Positions 52,674 through 59,301 of a DNA stretch of 64,000 bases are shown in pieces. Location: assembly GCF_018403685.1 (NCBI RefSeq), contig NZ_BOVK01000003.1, forward strand, positions 40,238-104,237, read 5' to 3'. Source of the stretch: Xylanibacillus composti (GTDB taxonomy: Bacteria; Bacillota; Bacilli; Paenibacillales; K13). Within the stretch, counting starts at the first letter, position 1. Each line of letters starts with the position of its first letter. The position numbers and the translations under genes are program-made. The notes under the pieces were generated by a model. The model saw only the letters and a program-made list of their open reading frames with translations. It made no database searches and had not been told where the DNA came from.

Positions 52674-53016
52674 GCAAGCGGCCGCGCTGGCTAGCATCGA
52701 ATCCTTCATCCAGCGCAACAGCTACTCACCGACGATCCGGGAGCTGGCCAAAGAACTCAGGTATAAGAGCAGTTCTACGGTGCATGCGCTGCTGGACAAG
52801 TTGGAGGAGAAAGGCTACATCAGCCGCGAGGAGGCGGGGCCGCGGACGATTAGGGTACTCAAGGGGACGCAGCCAAGCAGTGACGAGTTGGCCACAATGA
52901 ATGAAACTCTTATTCAGCAAATGCAAGTCATTGCGGACACCTCGACAGAAGAATCTATTGCAGGAGCTGCACGACAGACATTACGGGATTTAGGAGTTTA
53001 TATGGAGTCAAAATAA
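52654..53016 (+). CDS. LexA N-terminal-domain protein without peptidase
   Basis: 120 aa. Residues 1-65 match the LexA winged helix (LTHKQAAALASIESFIQRNSYSPTIRELAKEL, then KSSSTVHALLDKLEEKGYI). The Ser-Lys autoprotease domain is absent and a short helical tail replaces it. It could occupy LexA boxes without being cleaved (inference). GAAGGAGG precedes ATG 52654, which lies inside the ASCH gene. Confidence 0.88.
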   Translation: MKQLTHKQAAALASIESFIQRNSYSPTIRELAKELRYKSSSTVHALLDKLEEKGYISREEAGPRTIRVLKGTQPSSDELATMNETLIQQMQVIADTSTEESIAGAARQTLRDLGVYMESK

Positions 53017-53018
53017 AA

Positions 53019-53052
53019 AATCCCCCGCACCTTGGCCGGACCGCGGGGGATT
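53019..53052. terminator. GC-rich hairpin after the LexA-like gene
   Basis: AATCCCCCGC pairs with GCGGGGGATT. A tract on the 5' side, no T run on the 3' side: a good terminator for leftward transcripts, weak for rightward ones. Confidence 0.5.
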
Positions 53053-53112
53053 CACTGATCTAATCTCACCATCATTATAGCACAACATGGAGGATGGTGA
53101 GGGGGAATGGCA

Positions 53113-53595
53113 ATGGTATGGCAGACAGAATTATTCCCAACAGCGTCTGAAGCGGAGATCCGGCGCACAAAGTTCCTGCTCAGCAAGTACAAGAGCATGA
53201 GAATGCTTATGGACGATTTTGAAAGGTACGAGGCTGACTTGCGCCAGGTAGCCGTTGACGGTGAGGTCTCCAGGCGCATCGATGACGAAGATTTGCATGC
53301 AGACAAGACGGCCAACGCCGCTGTGCTCGCGGAAAAACAGCGCTGGGTATACCAGCAGTATAGGTTTTATACGAGCCAGCTCCAACGCGCGGCCGGGCTG
53401 ATACAGGATGGGGAGGCGAGGAGGGCTATTGATTATCGTTATATTCAGGGGTTTTCGTTCAAGGAGACGGTTCTCTTCTTTCGTCAATCGCTGAGCGACA
53501 GCACAGTAAGGCGTAAACTTGCGGAGGGGACGGAGTCAGTGGCCAACACACTGAAACTGTTCGGATTCTTCGAGCATGATGAAGTGGAATTTTGA
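53113..53595 (+). CDS. ArpU/RinA-like late transcription regulator
   Basis: 160 aa. The C-terminal half (AIDYRYIQGFSFKETVLFFRQSLSDSTVRRKLAEGTESVANTL) is a sigma-70 region-4-like HTH as in ArpU proteins, which activate late phage genes. ATG 53113 fits the GAGGGGGA site better than ATG 53107. The repeats directly downstream may be its target. Confidence 0.82.
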   Translation: MVWQTELFPTASEAEIRRTKFLLSKYKSMRMLMDDFERYEADLRQVAVDGEVSRRIDDEDLHADKTANAAVLAEKQRWVYQQYRFYTSQLQRAAGLIQDGEARRAIDYRYIQGFSFKETVLFFRQSLSDSTVRRKLAEGTESVANTLKLFGFFEHDEVEF

Positions 53596-53659
53596 CTGTA
53601 AAGTGACTGTAACTTGACCGTAAGTTGAATATCACTTGACGCTTTTCCCGTGGTATATT
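53593..53659 (+). promoter_or_regulatory. Phased 11-bp repeats before a putative late promoter
   Basis: Units start at 53593 (TGACTGTAAAG), 53604 (TGACTGTAACT), 53615 (TGACCGTAAGT), 53626 (TGAATATCACT) and 53637 (TGACG...), a constant 11-bp period. TTGACG (53636) and TATATT (53654-53659) are only 12 nt apart, so any promoter would need an activator. Confidence 0.7.
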
Positions 53660-53701
53660 GGTATCGTGCTTAATGAGGTTGATCGCCTCTCTCCTCCAGT
53701 T

Positions 53702-53733
53702 GCCGCTCCGAAAGGGGCGGCTATTTCATTCTT
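53702..53733 (+). terminator. Intrinsic terminator with GAAA loop
   Basis: GCCGCTCC-GAAA-GGGGCGGC followed by TATTTCATTCTT. Ends the rightward transcript coming from the ArpU-like gene. Confidence 0.7.
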
Positions 53734-53926
53734 AACGGATCAGGAATTCGCAGTTCACTTTAAGAAAGTAGGATCCGTTATCAAACTTTACAGCTTCATC
53801 ATTATGGGATTCGATGACTCCGCCATAATCAAGAATAGCGCCGTCTTGCCAGACGATCACAGGAATCTGGAAAAAGACTGCGTTATCGAAGTCGGCTGGG
53901 GATTTGAGGATATAGCCTTTTTGTAT
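53732..53926 (-). CDS. Hypothetical protein, 64 aa, apparently starting with ATA
   Basis: The frame from 53926 leftwards reads (ATA)QKGYILKSPADFDNAV...EFLIR and then stops, with normal codon use. It begins at ATA, which overlaps the stop of the preceding gene as TAATA, where TAATG is typical. AAGGTGAG lies 6 nt upstream. No ATG, GTG or TTG in frame precedes residue 20. Either a rare AUA start or an ATG mutated to ATA. Unknown function; the plus-strand frame 53636-53962 is taken as its shadow. Confidence 0.6.
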   Translation of the reverse strand: MQKGYILKSPADFDNAVFFQIPVIVWQDGAILDYGGVIESHNDEAVKFDNGSYFLKVNCEFLIR

Positions 53927-54075
53927 TATTTACTCACCTTGATTTCGAAGTTGTCGGATTGATCATTCGTATATTCGAAAGCCAGCATGCCGAGGTGGTA
54001 AAAAACGAACAGGATTGAGGCTACAATGGCCAGTGCAAATATGCGTTGGAATATAAGCTTTAATATCTTGTTCAT
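53926..54075 (-). CDS. Small membrane protein, 49 aa
   Basis: MNKILKLIFQRIFALAIVAS... one hydrophobic helix (about residues 8-33) with basic N-terminus, short polar tail. CAGGAGGTGCTACC is an excellent SD. Forms a leftward two-gene unit with the 53732 gene, against the direction of all surrounding genes. Confidence 0.75.
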   Translation of the reverse strand: MNKILKLIFQRIFALAIVASILFVFYHLGMLAFEYTNDQSDNFEIKVSK

Positions 54076-54125
54076 GGTAGCACCTCCTGATACATGTTTC
54101 GACAAGAAAGAAGGGGAATCCTTCC

Positions 54126-54155
54126 TTGTGACGATGATTAATCAGCTGATACAAT
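54126..54155 (+). promoter_or_regulatory. Promoter of the 54176 gene
   Basis: TTGTGA (54126-54131), 18-nt spacer, TACAAT (54150-54155). Confidence 0.6.
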
Positions 54156-54175
54156 ATTGATGAGGTGATGAAAAA

Positions 54176-54460
54176 TTGCTGAACTTAAACGGCGGAGTTA
54201 TCGTGAGGATCAACGGTGAACTTATCCCTGTCAAAAATGCATCCATAACGTTTTATAAGCATGGTGAGTGGTGTGCATCATTTGAACTGCAAAAGCCTAT
54301 TAACATTATTCAATCGCCTTTTGATTTTACGATTATTGATGCAAATAACGACGAATTCATTGGACGAAACGCAGGAATAGAATCATGGGATCCGTCATAC
54401 AGCTATCAATCCATTGAGTTGCGTGGTTTTGAAGGGTTGCTGAAGACAGGAGTAGAATAA
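54176..54460 (+). CDS. Hypothetical accessory protein, 94 aa
   Basis: All-beta pattern (VIVRINGELIPVKNASITFYKHG), unrecognised. TTG start with GAGGTGATG 8 nt upstream. AT-rich relative to the phage core and carries its own promoter, so it looks like a moron. Confidence 0.65.
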   Translation: MLNLNGGVIVRINGELIPVKNASITFYKHGEWCASFELQKPINIIQSPFDFTIIDANNDEFIGRNAGIESWDPSYSYQSIELRGFEGLLKTGVE

Positions 54461-54578
54461 CTTTGCAGCTTGCAGTCGCTCATTTGAGCGGCTTTTTCAT
54501 TTGCCTGCAAACCAAATCAATGCAAGTGAGGCTGAGATTTTTTTACGAAAGTTCCACGCCCCACTCCAGTGTCATATA

Positions 54579-54607
54579 TTGTCCGATGCTGGAAAGTAAT
54601 GTATGAT
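54579..54607 (+). promoter_or_regulatory. Accessory-gene promoter, copy 1
   Basis: TTGTCC, 17-nt spacer, TATGAT. The surrounding 45 bp are about 80% identical to 55647-55692. Confidence 0.7.
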
Positions 54608-54626
54608 TGTGGTGGGAGGTGTTGTA

Positions 54627-54878
54627 ATGGATAAATTCAATGTCACGCTCAAAATGTCTGATGGTGAAACGATCAAATTCGTAAAAGAAAGTATGTATGA
54701 AATTCTTGTACAAGAAATCACAGAAGGAAACAACGGTTGGATTGAGTACGGGGATGGGTATATAAATTCCAGGTATGTTAAATCGTTCAGCATTAGTCCT
54801 TTTGAAGATGAAGCGGATAAAGAAGATCAAAACGCTGCTGCTGTGCAAGCATTACGTGGAATGAAATTATATAGATGA
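54627..54878 (+). CDS. Hypothetical accessory protein, 83 aa
   Basis: Beta-rich, acidic tail (EDEADKEDQNAAA). GGGAGGTGTTGTA precedes ATG 54627. Own promoter and terminator: a self-contained moron. Unknown function. Confidence 0.68.
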   Translation: MDKFNVTLKMSDGETIKFVKESMYEILVQEITEGNNGWIEYGDGYINSRYVKSFSISPFEDEADKEDQNAAAVQALRGMKLYR

Positions 54879-54913
54879 TCACCGAGTATTGCATATTTTT
54901 ATTTTTAATCTGG

Positions 54914-54945
54914 CCTCAGAATGTCATCTCGACATTTTGAGGTTT
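54914..54945 (+). terminator. Terminator of the 54627 gene
   Basis: CCTCAgAATGTC-atct-GACATTtTGAGG followed by TTTACTACTTTATTTT. The following stretch to 55190 holds only small palindromes (TACGAT/ATCGTA near 55018; TATGGGAT/ATCCATA near 55113) and no gene. Confidence 0.85.
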
Positions 54946-55190
54946 ACTACTTTATTTTGCATTTGTTCTGGCAAGAACTTTGTGAGGCAAGCCACCTCAT
55001 AAAGCCTTGCTTCTTTTAATACGATATTTCAAATCGTACTCTTATCAGCCGCCAAATAGCAACGAGATCAAGCTTCAGTTTAATTCGCATTTGCAAGAAT
55101 CCCTCCTTTCTTATGGGATCGATATTTATTGTATCCATAGGGTTGAAATACATGCATGAAAAACCAACTTAACACAAGGAGGCGGCCATC

Positions 55191-55678
55191 ATGCCCCAGA
55201 TCATGCTCGACATTCCGCAGTACGGCCCATGGCTGCTGACGCACAAAGGCGACCGCGCCTGCCGGCAGCTCGCCGATCGGCATTACTCGCGGCAGCATGT
55301 CGGGGCGCCGATGTTCTGCCGGCCGGGCCGTAACCTCGTGCTGCGGACGGCCGCTGGCGATGTGGTGTGGGTGACCTGGTCGGGTATTCGCGATGATGGC
55401 TTGCAAGCCTGGGAATGCACGCTCTTCCGCAACGAGTCGCCTCACTTATCCAGCGACATGATCCGCGCTGCGATCGAAGCAACAATCGCTGAGTGGGGCC
55501 AGCCGCCGCCTGAAGGCATAATCACATACGTCGATTCCTCGAAAGTCCGGAGCTCAAATCCGGGCTTTTGTTTTTGTCTGCTGGATTTAAGCGGATTGGA
55601 CGGAGCAAGCGGCGGGGGTTGGTGTTGCTGCAGCTTCTGATTGACCAAAGTCATACATTGTCGGATACTGGAAGATGA
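55191..55678 (+). pseudogene. Phage protein gene with a probable frameshift near its 3' end
   Basis: The first frame (55191-55640) reads a recognisable phage protein, LTHKGDRACRQLADRHYSRQ...VDSSKVRSSNPGFCF, and then gives low-complexity sequence ending WCCCSF. From about 55575 the next frame gives SAGFKRIGRSKRRGLVLLQL..., a natural continuation as in homologues I remember, ending at 55678. The switch point is the T-rich tract TTTTGTTTTTG (55564-55576). Could be an inactivating indel, a sequence error or a recoding site. Confidence 0.65.
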
Positions 55679-55686
55679 TGTGTGAT
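55658..55686 (+). promoter_or_regulatory. Accessory-gene promoter, copy 2
   Basis: TTGTCG, 17-nt spacer, TGTGAT; relative of 54579-54607. It overlaps the end of the frameshifted gene. Confidence 0.65.
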
Positions 55687-55705
55687 GTTAGTGGGGTGAA
55701 CATGT

Positions 55706-56239
55706 ATGAAGGATTTCTTTTCGCAAGTGAGTGCGGACGCTTGGGTACAATCAATCGGAACCGTTATCGGGGCTTTCTTAGGTGCGCTGCTAGCTGGGGC
55801 TATTTCATTATTGATTTATAGACGTGATATGAGGTGGAAAAGAAGAAAAGAATTTAGGGGATTTTATAGAAATTATGTTGCATATTACAGGAGACATATC
55901 GAGGGAGTTCTAGATCTGATAGGACGCATCGAATTGGATCCGCCGGACTTTAAAAGAAATGAACTATTGATCGGAGCTTTAAGCGAAACCATTGATTATG
56001 TAAAAGGATTTTATTTAAAGCACGTCGAGAAAGAATCGCCGGCAGATTTATACGCTGATTTTGAGAAATTGTATCATGCATTGATAATGGTCCAAACCTT
56101 TTCGAAATATTTAAAGAATGAGGACGAGTTCTTCACTTTCTCTCAAGCCTTCAACATTACAGAAATCGTTGCGAACTCCGCAGATCAAGTAAAGAGGCTT
56201 GTAAAATTAATTGATGGTAAGGCGAAGAAATATGAATAG
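55706..56239 (+). CDS. Membrane-anchored accessory protein, 177 aa
   Basis: One membrane helix (about residues 15-38, SIGTVIGAFLGALLAGAISL), then a basic and helical cytoplasmic domain. Clearly A+T-richer than its neighbours and separately promoted. Unknown; location fits a lysogenic conversion gene. GTGGGGTGAAC upstream. Confidence 0.68.
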   Translation: MKDFFSQVSADAWVQSIGTVIGAFLGALLAGAISLLIYRRDMRWKRRKEFRGFYRNYVAYYRRHIEGVLDLIGRIELDPPDFKRNELLIGALSETIDYVKGFYLKHVEKESPADLYADFEKLYHALIMVQTFSKYLKNEDEFFTFSQAFNITEIVANSADQVKRLVKLIDGKAKKYE

Positions 56240-56286
56240 GATTCAAGACTTCTAAACCGGTGCTTTTTCTTTTGGAGGGAGACTAT

Positions 56287-56820
56287 ATGAACATTCAAAT
56301 CATTTCTATTGATCGCATCAATCCAGCAGCCTATAACCCTCGCGTCGATCTGAAGCCCGGCGATCCGGAGTACGAGAAGCTGCGGCGCAGCATCGAGACT
56401 TTCGGTTACGTGGAGCCAATCGTCTGGAACGAGCGGACTGGCAACATGGTCGGCGGACACCAGCGGTACAAGATCATGGTTAATGAGGGGCACACTGAGC
56501 TGGACGTGTCTGTTGTTGACTTGGACGAGCAGCAGGAGCGGCTGCTGAATCTCGCGCTGAACAAGGTCTCTGGCCGCTGGGATGAGGAGGCACTGGCGCA
56601 ACTATTGACTGAACTGCAGGCTGAAGGTGCTGAACTGGATCTGTCGGGCTTTGATGCAGACGAGATTGAGCGACTCCTGGCTGACTTCGCGGAACCGCCC
56701 GCCGACCGGCTCGGAGACTTCACGAACCGGGAGCTGGACGTGGATGAATTCGACGAATCACGCTTCGATTGTAAGTGTCCGCGCTGCGGGTTCGTCTTTG
56801 ATGCGGAGGATACACCGTGA
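56287..56820 (+). CDS. ParB/Srx-like N-terminal domain protein with zinc ribbon
   Basis: 177 aa. INPAAYNPRVD, FGYVEPIVWNERTGNMVGGHQRYKIM is the ParB-type nuclease/CTPase N-terminal fold found in phage proteins next to DNA methylases. C-terminal CKCPRCGFVFD is a zinc knuckle. GGAGGGAG precedes ATG 56287. Overlaps the methylase start (GTGA). Confidence 0.88.
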   Translation: MNIQIISIDRINPAAYNPRVDLKPGDPEYEKLRRSIETFGYVEPIVWNERTGNMVGGHQRYKIMVNEGHTELDVSVVDLDEQQERLLNLALNKVSGRWDEEALAQLLTELQAEGAELDLSGFDADEIERLLADFAEPPADRLGDFTNRELDVDEFDESRFDCKCPRCGFVFDAEDTP

Positions 56821-57848
56821 CCCGGCCCGCATGGGACTGGCGGCTGTCTGATCTGGCCAGCGTGCCGCAGAACGGCTTGACCGTGTTTAGCTGTTTCGCT
56901 TGTGGTGGTGGCTCTACGATGGGCTATAAACTAGCCGGATATACAGTGCTGGGAAATGTGGAAATTGATCCGCAAATGATGCGTATCTACCAGCAAAATC
57001 ACAGCCCAAGGTTCACTTTCCTGATGCCAATTCAGGAGTTTAAGTTGCTGCCAGATAGCGAGCTGCCGCCGGAGTTGTTCAACCTGGACATATTAGACGG
57101 ATCGCCGCCATGCAGTGTGTTTTCTACTGCTGGAGCTCGTGAGGATAAATGGGGTGCCGAGTTCGCATTCCGAGAAGGTCAGGCCGTTCAGCGGCTGGAT
57201 GACCTTTTTTTTGATTTTTTGGACGTGGCCGAGAAACTCCAACCGAAGGTGATCGTGGCGGAAAACGTCAAGGGCATGATCGTTGGCAAGGCTCGTGGGT
57301 TCGTCAGCCTGATATTATCAAGGTTCCGAGAGATCGGGTACAGGGTGCAACTGTTCCTTCTTAACTCGGCCACAATGGGCGTTCCGCAGAAGAGGGAGCG
57401 TCTCTTTTTTATCGCGGCTCGGAATGATCAGCCGTTCCCGGCGCTGAAACTTGAATTTAATGAGCAACCGGTGCTGTATGGCGAAATTCGTAGTGGGGAA
57501 GGGAAAAAGATCAATCCCGATTCAGCGACATACGAACGTTGGCAGAAGAAACGCCCGTCTGATCTCAATATGGGGGATGTGACTGAGCGAGAGGAAGGCA
57601 AGACGAGCAACTTTAATACGATATTGCTAAAAGACCAAAAGGTCGCGAACACGCTTGCCAGTTCGTCGGTTTTTCTTCGCGTCGATGTACCCCAACACAT
57701 AAGTGAAAGGGATGCGATCCGAATACAGACGTTCCCTGCAGACTATGATTTTCTGGATACAGATGTCCAATATGTATGCGGTATGAGCGTTCCGCCGCTG
57801 ATGATGCAACGGATCGCTGAGCAAATCCACTTGCAGTGGTTCAAGTAA
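56817..57848 (+). CDS. C5-cytosine DNA methyltransferase
   Basis: 343 aa. Motif I VFSCFACGGGSTMGYKLAG, motif IV DGSPPCSVFS (catalytic Cys), motif VI AENVKGM, motif VIII VPQKRERLF, target-recognition region about 210-270, motifs IX-X at the end. Motif I is variant (FACGGGS for FxGxGG). Probably protects phage DNA. GTG start coupled to the ParB-like gene. Confidence 0.93.
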   Translation: MTRPAWDWRLSDLASVPQNGLTVFSCFACGGGSTMGYKLAGYTVLGNVEIDPQMMRIYQQNHSPRFTFLMPIQEFKLLPDSELPPELFNLDILDGSPPCSVFSTAGAREDKWGAEFAFREGQAVQRLDDLFFDFLDVAEKLQPKVIVAENVKGMIVGKARGFVSLILSRFREIGYRVQLFLLNSATMGVPQKRERLFFIAARNDQPFPALKLEFNEQPVLYGEIRSGEGKKINPDSATYERWQKKRPSDLNMGDVTEREEGKTSNFNTILLKDQKVANTLASSSVFLRVDVPQHISERDAIRIQTFPADYDFLDTDVQYVCGMSVPPLMMQRIAEQIHLQWFK

Positions 57849-57854
57849 TAAAAA

Positions 57855-57876
57855 GAGAGGCGCGCTAACGCCTCTC
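57855..57876. terminator. Hairpin after the methylase gene
   Basis: GAGAGGCG/CGCCTCTC, 6-nt loop, A tract 5' and no T run 3'. Confidence 0.45.
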
Positions 57877-57887
57877 CGCAACCAGGG

Positions 57888-57974
57888 AACACCCCGGCCG
57901 AGATCATGCACTGCCGTGGCCACGGTTATGCGAACGCATGATCTCATATCCATATTACTGGATGGCGGGGTGTT
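57888..57974 (+). promoter_or_regulatory. Nested inverted repeats covering the translation start region of the 57980 gene
   Basis: Outer stem AACACCCC (57888-57895)/GGGGTGTT (57967-57974); middle stem GAGATCATGC (57900-57909)/GCATGATCTC (57936-57945); inner palindrome CCGTGGCCACGG (57914-57925). The GGGGTG that serves as SD for ATG 57980 is the 3' arm of the outer stem. Confidence 0.8.
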
Positions 57975-57979
57975 TCGCA

Positions 57980-58207
57980 ATGGAAAAATCGAACGAATGT
58001 TCGAAAGATGATCTGTTGTTGCAGCATGAGCTTGAGATTGCACAAGGCATCATGGAGAGCAAGGAACAGTACCGCAAGATCATCAAGGCTGCGGTGGCTC
58101 GTTGGGTGAAGGATTTTCAGGACAATCGGATTGAAATACAGACCGTTGATGACCTGCGGAAACTGATAGAGTTAGATATTGAGCTGCAGAAGGATGAGAC
58201 TTCTTGA
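57980..58207 (+). CDS. Small phage protein upstream of terminase, 75 aa
   Basis: Helical (DDLLLQHELEIAQGIMESKEQYRKI), unrecognised. ATG 57980; its SD GGGGTG is inside the hairpin above. A LexA-like palindrome overlaps codons 4-8. Confidence 0.68.
   Translation: MEKSNECSKDDLLLQHELEIAQGIMESKEQYRKIIKAAVARWVKDFQDNRIEIQTVDDLRKLIELDIELQKDETS
57990..58003. promoter_or_regulatory. LexA-like palindrome inside the start of the 57980 gene
   Basis: CGAACGAATGTTCG, symmetrical and matching CGAACRNRYGTTYC except for the last base. It may be coincidental because it is coding (SNECS). Confidence 0.4.
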
Positions 58208-58229
58208 GTGTTGTAATTTTTTATTTTTA

Positions 58230-58287
58230 ACCGGGAAGTTAGGAGGAGGTCCTCCCTACCCCCGGTCAGATATATTGCTATCTGACC
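58230..58287 (+). promoter_or_regulatory. Two mutually exclusive hairpins before the terminase genes
   Basis: Hairpin A: ACCGGG (58230-58235)/CCCGGT (58261-58266) enclosing GGAGG/CCTCC. Hairpin B: GGTCAGATA (58264-58272)/TATCTGACC (58279-58287). They share GGT 58264-58266. The rest of 58208-58431 has no gene. Confidence 0.6.
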
Positions 58288-58431
58288 ATCATGAATGTAA
58301 TACCTACCCCCAAGAGCTTGATGGAGAAATAGATAACTTTCATGAGGTCCACCATCCTTATTCAATTTTGTTTCGATAACAATGTATGCGGCATGCCTTA
58401 AACCTATGACCTGTGGAGGTGGTGATATGTA

Positions 58432-59301
58432 GTGGCGAGAGCTCGTGATCCGAACAGGGATAAAGCCAAAGAGATCTGGCTCCAGCATGGTGGCCAGATC
58501 ACAAATCGCCGAATAGCTGAGTTGCTTGGCGTCGATGAGAAGAAGGTAGCTGTCTGGAAACAACGTGATAAATGGAATGTTGTACAACAATCAGATTCGA
58601 ATGTTGTACAACAAAAAAAGAAAGGTGCGCCGAAGGGTAACAAGAACGCCGTAGGCAACAAAGGCGGCGCCCCGAAGGGCAATCAGAATGCCAAGGGGAA
58701 CCGTGGTGGCAAGGGCGGGCCGCCAGGTAACAAGAAGGCCGTTCGAACCGGTGAGCATGAGACGATTTGGTGGGATACGCTTGACGAGGACGAGCAGGGG
58801 CTGCTGGCCGACATCGACACGGATCCTGTCGCGCAGGCAAACGAGACGATTACGTTGCTGACGATTCGGGAGCGGCGCATGCTGCTACGTATACAGCGGC
58901 TCACGGCCGGGCTTACCGAAAGTCAGAAGCGAACATTGCAGCAACTGCGGACAAAGAAGGAAGCTGTTCCTCTACACGACGAGCGGACTGGTCAAACGAG
59001 AACGATCATCAACGCCCGGGATGAACTGGTTACGACCGAGATTGAGGAGACGAAATATCGGGCCATCGAAGACATTCTTCGCATTGAGGAAGCCCTGACA
59101 CGAGTCCAAGATAAGAAATTGAAGGCTATTGAATTGAAGAACAAACTTATCGCAGTGGATGAGGAAAAGGAAGCTCGCACGGCCATCCTGCAGATCGAGT
59201 TGCAGCAACTCCAAGGTGGCGCCGGCGCGACACAAAGTTGGACAGATGCGCTTAAGAAGATCGCAGAGCGGCGCAAAGCTCGGGTGAACAGCGATGAATA
59301 G
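58432..59301 (+). CDS. terS: Terminase small subunit
   Basis: 289 aa, GTG start after GGAGGTGGTGATAT. N-terminal HTH (DKAKEIWLQHGGQITNRRIAELLGVDEKKVAVWKQRDKW), then a Gly/Asn/Lys-rich repeat (GAPKGNKNAVG, GAPKGNQNAKG), then a long helical oligomerisation region: the layout of PBSX XtmA-type small terminases. Recognises the packaging site. Confidence 0.9.
   Translation: MARARDPNRDKAKEIWLQHGGQITNRRIAELLGVDEKKVAVWKQRDKWNVVQQSDSNVVQQKKKGAPKGNKNAVGNKGGAPKGNQNAKGNRGGKGGPPGNKKAVRTGEHETIWWDTLDEDEQGLLADIDTDPVAQANETITLLTIRERRMLLRIQRLTAGLTESQKRTLQQLRTKKEAVPLHDERTGQTRTIINARDELVTTEIEETKYRAIEDILRIEEALTRVQDKKLKAIELKNKLIAVDEEKEARTAILQIELQQLQGGAGATQSWTDALKKIAERRKARVNSDE

Noticed and set aside
53636..53962. 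Plus-strand frame of 108 codons after the ArpU-like gene
   Set aside because: It runs through the GAAA-loop terminator and lacks an SD; the opposite strand has two genes with good SD sites and protein-like sequence.
55080..55445. Minus-strand frame opposite the 55191 gene
   Set aside because: Shadow of a GC-rich coding frame; no SD and no recognisable protein features.
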